Source: Anaerolineales bacterium (GTDB lineage Bacteria > Chloroflexota > Anaerolineae > Anaerolineales > DRMV01). Taken from it: a stretch of DNA of 28,610 nt. Below, in pieces: positions 24,201 to 28,610 of this stretch. Location of the stretch: assembly GCA_026991215.1 (NCBI GenBank), contig JALXBY010000028.1:1-28610 (forward strand). The letters are read 5' to 3'. Within the stretch, counting starts at the first letter, position 1. Each line of letters begins with the position of its first letter. A program made the position numbers and the translations under genes. The notes under the pieces are model-generated. The model saw only the letters and a list, made by a program, of their open reading frames with translations, was not told the origin of the DNA and did no database searches.

Positions 24201-24546
24201 CGGCCACCACCGTAAGGGGTTCGGGCCAGGTCGGGTCCTGGGGAAGGTGGAGGACCCGGGCCCGCGCGACCACGCCCTGACCGCCGCTGCCGATGACGGC
24301 CTCGATGCGGTACCGGCCGCCCAACAGCCCCTGCAATTCCCGGCCCAGGGGGATGGCCCGGCGGAACTGGTCGGCCAGGACCTCCTGGCCGGCGGACGGG
24401 GCCACGGTTTCTTCCGCGGGCGCTTCTTCCTCTGCCGCCCTGGGCGGGGAAGGCTCCGGCAGGGCCATGCCACACACCGGGCAGGTGGTCAGGCCCGCAT
24501 CTGGGGGGAGTGGTGTGTTGCAATACGGACAAATCCGCTCAGCCAT
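21274..24546 (-). CDS. zinc-ribbon Ser/Thr protein kinase with C-terminal polytopic membrane domain
   Basis: This 1090-residue protein begins with a zinc ribbon (C6, C9, C22, C25) and an acidic linker. A Hanks-type kinase domain (about residues 79-345) follows: glycine loop GSGGQG (86-91), VAVK lysine K117, HRDIKPSN (206-213), DLG in place of DFG (227-229) and MPPEA; all catalytic residues are present. A helical region (about 350-800) comes next, with no recognisable family. About eight membrane segments (about 805-1065) form the C-terminus. The ATG at 24546 has GGGGG five bases upstream; the ATG at 24558 is possible with an almost leaderless transcript. The gene is upstream of rpiA and rpe. 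Its target is unknown; sensing or control of carbon flow is only inference. The membrane part is visibly less GC-rich than the rest. Confidence 0.9.
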   Translation of the reverse strand: MAERICPYCNTPLPPDAGLTTCPVCGMALPEPSPPRAAEEEAPAEETVAPSAGQEVLADQFRRAIPLGRELQGLLGGRYRIEAVIGSGGQGVVARARVLHLPQDPTWPEPLTVVAVKFWQAFDEPPRVLETYDRLRGHEVPHLVPLLDHGPEGIWYFLVFPFFPQGAVRPALFQKGEGQVDWPRLRQLVAHVTDALLGLHGLHIVHRDIKPSNLFWDPRTERFYVGDLGMATGRSVSGFRGTVYYMPPEALQLGRLERMLVQPAYDWWSLGITLLELISGRHPFADLPDAPMALYEYLSTQFRRDDFLQTYDLPSAWYRLLAGLLTRDPEARWHGEQVRLWLRDPGRVPVPPDVQVFVDIEFRGRVYHDLKRLARDAWDHWDEAYQAFIAEGRWSEVLALMPERRRQVNRYLLQGHEPDAQLAAFLWHLDPELPFGLREQVWEDETALLEALTGEDPLIPRLRANRLFSLYFGMDVQRRRYSSLRTGPQARPWLEAWEQRPELSGRLLALLFSRSLFEQVRERARQVCQEMRQGFVLAPDQEALLRKVEAWLEELRWEAPDLDTWHRALTDIDRLLAARQTSGAWIDRTALEEYFQEAQEHLARITESIPVDEEGETLLVRAHALRLEMELACAKPLGWPCWRFLQERVLPFLEEVSRKQGHLRSRQGFEQHWETTLQRAKKYLWVRVPMDAEALETRWTLAQKVIEAQKTAQEDPGSYRRFQLLAELEKLLQDMDQAQTASREEVLQDLLSLQEELRAWRHHVLLPELYPGWDRLRRFVEEPLTRLPPDALYQWWRFVHEDLPSLREIVISNVHAWLWRAGAALGILLLLIWSWLLNYGVDFPNTVDTTLTLFGRSFSPHPQALRLFWLEVPLAVYIAGHYLLYTLRYVLGQRLRRMLAGGPLFISVFTGFAAVLWVFAIYDIALRDAFYATLAFVLFLWMAIGFATWVVFSVEEGTPPRRVFRTVALWLLFGFPILLLCASLWSPLLALFALCTVAGFVILLFISLFDFPWLSLTALWQVILAGMLFFTNPPVQPLYVSTGWGLLTMLVALKSDPAYFFYELEPVPPQDASATDTERETATDDETAVV

Positions 24547-24572
24547 ACGCGCCCCCATGAGGGGATGCCGTG

Positions 24573-24580
24573 ATTATACT
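24573..24580. promoter_or_regulatory. overlapping -10 boxes between the kinase and radical-SAM genes
   Basis: ATTATACT contains TATAAT read leftward (24578-24573) and TATACT read rightward (24575-24580). The leftward box suits the kinase gene, with a start point about 20 bases before its ATG at 24546. The rightward box would give the radical-SAM gene a leader of about 90 bases made almost entirely of the repeat array. Neither has a recognisable -35 hexamer. Confidence 0.5.
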
Positions 24581-24591
24581 GGAGAAAAGTA

Positions 24592-24675
24592 GTCAGCAGT
24601 CGGCAGTCAGCCGTCAGCGGACAGCAGGCTACCGACTGCCGACCGCCGACTGCAGGCTGCCGCCCACCGACCGCC
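24592..24675. repeat. degenerate seven-base tandem array 4 (twelve units, dyad-symmetric)
   Basis: Twelve units in strict register fill the region. Units 1-4 are GTC[A/G]GC-type, starting GTCAGCA at 24592. Units 7-12 are mainly GACYGCC-type, which is the reverse complement of the first kind in a shifted register. The array is therefore an imperfect inverted repeat; 24596-24608 and 24634-24646 pair at 12 of 13 positions. The last unit ends at 24675, directly before the ATG of the radical-SAM gene. Confidence 0.85.
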
Positions 24676-25374
24676 ATGGGAAACGAACCGCGTCCCCGGC
24701 CTCCCGAGCGTCTTTACATTGGTCGGATGTTCTACCCGGTCCGGGCGCTGGGCCCGGGGGAACGGGTGGGCATCTGGTTCGCGGGCTGTTCCTTAGCCTG
24801 CCCGGGGTGCATGACCCCGGAGTTTTGGGAACGGCACTCGCGCTTTGCCCGCCGGCCCGAAGAGGTCCTGGCCTGGCTGGAACGGGTACCCAGGCACGTA
24901 CGCGGGGTCACCATCTCCGGCGGGGAACCGTTCGAGCAGCCGCAGGCCCTGCACTGGCTGCTGGCCGTGCTCCGGGAACGGGGGTTCGACGACATCTGGG
25001 TGTATTCGGGGTACACCTTTGAGCGGCTCCAGCGCCGTCACGGGGAAGTGTTGCGGCTCATCGATGTACTCATCGACGGGCCTTACCGGGCCGACCGGCC
25101 CACGGATTTAATCTGGCGCGGCTCAGCCAATCAGCGGATGTGGTTGCTTTCCGAACAGGCCCGGATGCGGCACCACCGGTGGGTCGCATATCGGGTGTCG
25201 CGGCCGGTGCTGCAAATCGTGCCTGAAGGGGGGCGGTTCGTGGTCATCGGTGTGCCCCGGGCAGGTACATGGGAGCGGCTCCAACAGCATCTGGCTGAGA
25301 TGGGTTTGGGGGAAGCAGGGGAAACGCGCGGGGCCCAGGCTCCCCATGGGAGGCAACAGCAGCCGGGGGACTGA
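24676..25374 (+). CDS. radical SAM activase-like protein (4Fe-4S single-cluster, NrdG/PflA-type)
   Basis: This 232-residue cytosolic protein carries the radical SAM cysteines C38, C42 and C45 in AGCSLACPGC, preceded by LGPGERVGIWF, the arrangement of NrdG- and PflA-like glycyl-radical activases. Downstream are the SAM-binding GGEPFEQP (about residues 80-87), VYSGYTFE (about 113-120) and DVLIDGPYRADRPTDLIWRGSANQR (about 131-155). The C-terminal 30 residues are Gly/Gln-rich. No glycyl-radical enzyme or class III reductase is in the window, so the target is unknown. The ATG directly follows a repeat array and lacks a ribosome-binding site; a later ATG at 24727 would remove the conserved N-terminal strand. 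It is divergent from the kinase gene. Confidence 0.88.
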   Translation: MGNEPRPRPPERLYIGRMFYPVRALGPGERVGIWFAGCSLACPGCMTPEFWERHSRFARRPEEVLAWLERVPRHVRGVTISGGEPFEQPQALHWLLAVLRERGFDDIWVYSGYTFERLQRRHGEVLRLIDVLIDGPYRADRPTDLIWRGSANQRMWLLSEQARMRHHRWVAYRVSRPVLQIVPEGGRFVVIGVPRAGTWERLQQHLAEMGLGEAGETRGAQAPHGRQQQPGD

Positions 25375-25407
25375 CGCTCACCCAGTTACGCCCTGATAAA
25401 GACACAA

Positions 25408-25481
25408 GCAGTCCGCGGACCGCGGTGCGCTGTCCGCGGACTGCCAAAGCACCGACTGCCGCCTGCCGACGGTTGTCTGCT
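25408..25481. repeat. degenerate seven-base tandem array 5 containing a perfect 13-base hairpin
   Basis: Five in-register units (25411-25445, beginning GTCCGCG and ending GACTGCC), an eight-base interruption, then four more units (25454-25481, beginning GACTGCC). The register shifts by one base at the interruption. The first part includes a perfect inverted repeat: GCAGTCCGCGGAC at 25408-25420 and its complement at 25432-25444, with an eleven-base loop. It lies between the convergent stops of the radical-SAM gene and the ABC permease. There is no T-tract, so it is not a standard intrinsic terminator. Confidence 0.75.
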
Positions 25482-25485
25482 GGGC

Positions 25486-26478
25486 TTAGGCCCGGACTTC
25501 CTGGCGCTGGAAGGAGATGTAGGTGAGGGCAAACAGGATGAGGGTCGCGGCAATCAGGCCGGTCAGGTGGGGCCAGATGAGGAGCACGCTCTGGGAAAGG
25601 GGCAGCGGCTGGCCCAGGATGGCCCCCTCCAGCTGGAAGGGGAGCACGATGCTCAGGGTGCGCACCTCAGGCCGCAGCAGGGCCACCAGGATTTCGGTAT
25701 ACAGCCAGCCGGGCGCGATGCGCCGCAAGGCCAGCAGCCAGCGGGCCTGGGCCAGGATTTCCTCCGGCAGGCCAATGCGGATGGGCGCAATCATCGCGGC
25801 CAGGCCGGAAGCAATCATGGGCCAGAACACGGTGAAGAACAGCCACACCGCGATGGAAGCCAGGGCCGCGGTGGCCGGCTGCCGGAAGCGCACCGAGAAG
25901 AACAGGGCCACGGCCATCCACACGCCGCCGTAGAACACCGTCGCGACCAGAAGCCACAGCGCGCGTCCCACTTCCTCCGCGGTGGGCGGCACCCCCAGCC
26001 AGAAAATCCCCAGACCAAAGACCAACAGCCAAATCGCGCCGTAAATCAGGAACTGGGTCAGCAGCCCGGCCAGGAACTTGCCCATGAGCAGCGCATCCCG
26101 GTAGATGGGCTGGGAGAGGATGCGGGCCAGCGTGTGCTGGGTAAACTCGCTGTTCACCGCGTCGAAGGCCATGGCAATGGCAATCAAGGGGACGAGGAAG
26201 CCCAGGAAGTCCACGAAGGACGGGAAAGGCTCCTGGGCCACGGTGAACAGTTTGAGGAAGAGGAACTTGGGCTGCGCACCGGCCACGGAACGAATGGCCG
26301 ACGACGCGGCCGAAACCGTGCCCACCGCGGTGATGGCAATCAGGAACTCCAGGATGTACATGCGGAAACTGGTGAGGTGGTCGGCCATCTCCTTGGCCAC
26401 CACCGCCCAAAGCCCGGTCCAGGGGGAACCTTCTTTCTCCCGCACCACGGGGCGTTCAACCACCTGCGCCTCGGCCAT
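25486..26478 (-). CDS. ABC-2 type transporter permease
   Basis: This 330-residue membrane protein has about six membrane segments and the general layout of COG1277-type ABC-2 permeases: an N-terminal cytosolic helix, a first segment (MYILEFLIAITAVGTVSA), an extended external loop, and the family-typical NSEFTQHTLARILSQPIYRDALLMGK (about residues 105-130), equivalent to the E-R-G-T-L-L-S-P motif of this group. The ATG at 26478 has AGGAGGTG five bases upstream and overlaps the ATPase gene by 23 bases. Together with that ATPase and the NEW3 protein upstream it should form one exporter system. The substrate is unknown. Confidence 0.9.
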   Translation of the reverse strand: MAEAQVVERPVVREKEGSPWTGLWAVVAKEMADHLTSFRMYILEFLIAITAVGTVSAASSAIRSVAGAQPKFLFLKLFTVAQEPFPSFVDFLGFLVPLIAIAMAFDAVNSEFTQHTLARILSQPIYRDALLMGKFLAGLLTQFLIYGAIWLLVFGLGIFWLGVPPTAEEVGRALWLLVATVFYGGVWMAVALFFSVRFRQPATAALASIAVWLFFTVFWPMIASGLAAMIAPIRIGLPEEILAQARWLLALRRIAPGWLYTEILVALLRPEVRTLSIVLPFQLEGAILGQPLPLSQSVLLIWPHLTGLIAATLILFALTYISFQRQEVRA

Positions 26479-27412
26479 GGCGCACCTCCTGGAAGTAGCG
26501 GGTGTACACGTCGTCCAGGCTGGGCATTTCCATATCCAGCCGGAGCAATTGCGCGCCCTGTTGGATGACGGCCTGGGCCACTTCGGGCCGCATGTCCCGT
26601 TCGCAGTGCACGATGAGGGTCTGGTCGTCCTTGATCTCAACCCGTTGGACCCCTTGCAAGCGCTGCAGCGGCTCAATCAGCCGGCGGGCGTCCTTGCGGA
26701 CCTGGACCAAAATCCGGTAGGCAAAGCCCAGCACACGGCGGGCCAGTTCCTCCACCGTTCCCTCTAAGGCCTTCTTGCCCCGGTAATACAGGCCAACCCG
26801 GTCACAGACCGCCTGCACCTGGTGCAACAGGTGGGAAGCCAGAAGCACGGTGCGGCCTTCCTTCTTGAGTTCCAGGATGAAGTCCAGAAACTGCCGGGCA
26901 GATTCGGGGTCCAGGCCCTGGGTGGGTTCGTCCATGATGATGATTTTGGGGTCCTTGATGAGCACATCGGCCACACCCAGGCGCTGCCGCATACCCCGGG
27001 AGAAGGTCCGCACCGGTCGGTGGGCCACGTCGCTCAGGCCCACCCGTTCCAGGGCCTGGGCGATGCGCTTCCGGGCCTCCTGCCGGGGGATGCCGTTGAG
27101 TTTGGCCGTGTACATCAGGTTCTCCCAGGCCGTCAGGTCGCCGTAAAAGCCCACCTGGTCCGGGATGTACCCCACGTTGGCCTTGACCCGCAGGGGGTAG
27201 CGGGTGGGGTCCCAGCCCAGCACCCGCACCGAACCGGATGTGGGTTCGGTCAGGCCCAGGAGCATGAGGATGGTGGTGGTCTTGCCCGAACCGTTGGGGC
27301 CGAGGATGCCGTAGACCTCACCTTCCCGGATGTCCAGGTTCAACCGGTCCACCGCGACGATGCCGTTGTAGTGCTTGCTCAAATTCCGGGCTTCGATCAC
27401 CGTACGGGCCAT
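26456..27412 (-). CDS. ABC transporter ATP-binding protein
   Basis: This 318-residue cytosolic ATPase has Walker A GPNGSGKTT (about residues 38-46), a Q-loop in YIPDQVGFYG, an ABC signature FSRGMRQRLGVA (about 137-148), Walker B KIIIMDEPTQGLDPES (about 154-169) and the switch His in LASHLLHQ (about 190-197). About 100 C-terminal residues form an accessory region like that of other COG1131 exporters. GGAGG lies eight bases before the ATG. It overlaps the permease start, and is separated from the upstream NEW3 gene by 144 bases that contain a strong hairpin, so its expression may be partly uncoupled from that gene. Confidence 0.95.
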   Translation of the reverse strand: MARTVIEARNLSKHYNGIVAVDRLNLDIREGEVYGILGPNGSGKTTTILMLLGLTEPTSGSVRVLGWDPTRYPLRVKANVGYIPDQVGFYGDLTAWENLMYTAKLNGIPRQEARKRIAQALERVGLSDVAHRPVRTFSRGMRQRLGVADVLIKDPKIIIMDEPTQGLDPESARQFLDFILELKKEGRTVLLASHLLHQVQAVCDRVGLYYRGKKALEGTVEELARRVLGFAYRILVQVRKDARRLIEPLQRLQGVQRVEIKDDQTLIVHCERDMRPEVAQAVIQQGAQLLRLDMEMPSLDDVYTRYFQEVRHGRGAGG

Positions 27413-27496
27413 GGCAAATCCTCCTTCGAGGGCCTGGTTCGCCCCGGCGAAGGGATGACGTCGAAGGTGCCATCATGCAGGGGTTCAAACCCTTGC

Positions 27497-27533
27497 GGCG
27501 GACAGGGGCCGGAAAACCGGGCCCCTGCCCGCC
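27497..27533 (-). other. stable intercistronic hairpin between the NEW3 and ABC genes
   Basis: Two arms of about 14-16 bases (27497-27512 and 27517-27533) fold around a tetraloop. On the leftward strand the single imperfect pair is a G-U, so the RNA stem is stronger in the direction of transcription; one base is bulged. No T-tract follows. It may slow or end transcription or stabilise the upstream message, thereby setting the ratio of NEW3 protein to transporter. Confidence 0.6.
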
Positions 27534-27556
27534 GGCATCTTCCCCTGTAAGCCAGG

Positions 27557-28610
27557 TTACCGCCGGCCGTAGAACATCACCGCGCCGCCCACGACCAGCA
27601 CGGCCACCGCGATGATGCCCAGACCGACCAGGCCCCAGACCGTGGAGGTGGTCACGGTGACCCGGTAGTCCACCGAGGCCCGGGGGCCTTCCTCGCTGGT
27701 GGCCCGGAGGGTAATCATGTAGTCGCCGGCCACGGCTTTGGCGTCAGGGCGGATGGTGACCTTGATTTCCTGCTTCTGCCCCGCGGGCAGTTGGGCCAGT
27801 TCCCGGGGTTCGAACACAACTTCCCAGCCGGTGGGTTTATCCGCGCTGAACTTGACGTTGTGCGCGGGCGCGGAACCCCGGTTCTCGATGACGAAGCGGA
27901 ACTCGGTGGCCTTGCCCGCGGTGGCCTCACCCGAGAGCCGGTTGGTGGGCGTGCTGAGTTTGAGCTCCGGCTGCCCGGTGATGATGACCTGGACCTCGGT
28001 CTCGGCCTTCAGGTCGCCGCCCTGGGCCGTAATCTTGATGGGGTACTCGCCGGCCTGGATTTCCACGATGGAACGGACTTCCAGGTCCACCCGCTTGGAG
28101 GAGTTGGCCTCCACCGGCACGGACGTGATTTCCTTACCAAAGGAGAGGAAGCGGGTGAGCAGGAAGGGCGGCGCATCGGCCTGCAGGCTCACGGTCAGGT
28201 CCTGGTCACTCTCGTTCTTGACGGTCAGGCCAAAGCGGAAGGTGGTGGTGGGGCTACCCTTGAGGGTCGGCAGGTCCACCTTGAGGGTGATGCGGGGCGG
28301 TTGTTTCTCCTTGATGGTGATGGTCAGGGGGAATTCGGCCTTCTGGCCGTCCTCGCCTTCGGCCACGATGTAGAAGGTGTAATCGCCGGCCGCGGCGTCC
28401 TTGGCCGGGGTGACCTGCAGGCGCAGGTTCATTTCATTGTCCGCGCGGGCATACACGGCCCGGATGGTGCGGATGCCGCCCCGGAACTCGTATTCCCAGC
28501 CTTCGGGCAGGTCCCGGACGCTCAGGCGAATCAACTGGCTCTTGGTCACCTTGAGGGTGAACTCGAAATTCGCGTTCTCCCCCGCACCGACGATCATCTC
28601 AGGATAGGTG
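27557..28610 (-). CDS. NEW3-domain (NPCBM-associated) membrane-anchored protein, partial
   Basis: The frame is open from the right edge, so the N-terminus is missing; an internal ATG at 28597 is not the real start. About 350 residues are visible, made of repeated beta-sandwich domains of the NEW3/COG1470 type. Each ends with patterns such as AGDYTFYIVAEGEDGQKAEF or AGDYMITLRATSEEG and contains VxNxSDxD or ENRGSAPAHNVKFSAD strands. A single membrane helix near the C-terminus (GLVGLGIIAVAVLVVGGAVMF) ends in YGRR, so the repeats face outward and the protein is anchored by its tail. Such proteins commonly precede an ABC ATPase and permease in Chloroflexota and archaea, and that order is seen here. 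The substrate is unknown. Confidence 0.88.
   Translation of the reverse strand, partial: TYPEMIVGAGENANFEFTLKVTKSQLIRLSVRDLPEGWEYEFRGGIRTIRAVYARADNEMNLRLQVTPAKDAAAGDYTFYIVAEGEDGQKAEFPLTITIKEKQPPRITLKVDLPTLKGSPTTTFRFGLTVKNESDQDLTVSLQADAPPFLLTRFLSFGKEITSVPVEANSSKRVDLEVRSIVEIQAGEYPIKITAQGGDLKAETEVQVIITGQPELKLSTPTNRLSGEATAGKATEFRFVIENRGSAPAHNVKFSADKPTGWEVVFEPRELAQLPAGQKQEIKVTIRPDAKAVAGDYMITLRATSEEGPRASVDYRVTVTTSTVWGLVGLGIIAVAVLVVGGAVMFYGRR

Noticed and set aside
8577..25481. The repeat arrays as CRISPR arrays
   Set aside because: Units are seven bases long with no spacers and no long identical repeats, and no cas genes are present.
8533..25485. Insertion sequences or prophage remnants behind the repeat arrays
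   Set aside because: No transposase, integrase, terminal inverted repeat or target duplication was seen around any array.

Overview
The window is GC-rich, gene-dense bacterial DNA with many stop/start overlaps of the ATGA or GTGA type. Gene content (a fused gamma-alpha 2-oxoacid:ferredoxin oxidoreductase, an NEW3-domain protein with an ABC exporter, a nusB-tat cluster, an archaeal-type phosphoglucose/phosphomannose isomerase, tRNAs without encoded CCA) and intergenic seven-base repeat arrays point to a thermophilic or anaerobic member of the Chloroflexota, probably Anaerolineae-like. That assignment is an inference; no rRNA is present.

Layout. 1-6365 reads rightward: the tail of an unidentified gene, then a coupled trio (glutamine-amidotransferase-like protein, PGI/PMI isomerase, SWIM-SNF2 helicase), then secE-nusG closed by a strong terminator at 6376. 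6402-8532 reads leftward: Asp23/Gls24 protein, nusB, a TatA/B-like gene and a divergent tatC. 8647-14206 reads leftward: accC, a CDP-alcohol phosphatidyltransferase, lgt, an ABC ATPase and an unusual ABC-2 permease fused to a SpoIIM-like domain. 14532-18198 reads leftward: a GntR/FCD regulator, then the two oxidoreductase subunits, with a good promoter at 18259-18286 and a perfect-stem terminator at 14473-14506. 18459-18814 holds convergent tRNA-Glu(UUC) and tRNA-Val(UAC) with promoters and terminators. 18855-24546 reads leftward: a zinc-ribbon membrane Ser/Thr kinase, rpiA, rpe and a YitT-family gene. A radical-SAM activase-like gene diverges from the kinase at 24676. The right end reads leftward: an NEW3-domain membrane protein running off the edge, then an ABC ATPase and its permease.

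How the genes relate. Several units are housekeeping: transcription and secretion (secE, nusG, nusB, tat), envelope assembly (lgt, phosphatidyltransferase, accC) and central carbon metabolism (oxidoreductase, rpiA, rpe, PGI/PMI). The less ordinary parts are the kinase in one transcription unit with pentose-phosphate enzymes, the permease-SpoIIM fusion, and a TatC lacking two glutamates of the E. coli signal-peptide site.

The strongest signal not explained by genes is a family of five intergenic arrays built from degenerate seven-base units kept in strict register (8577-8639, 14307-14474, 19733-19795, 24592-24675, 25411-25481). They lie close to promoters, start codons, stop codons or terminators. 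One fills most of a divergent promoter region and ends exactly at a start codon.
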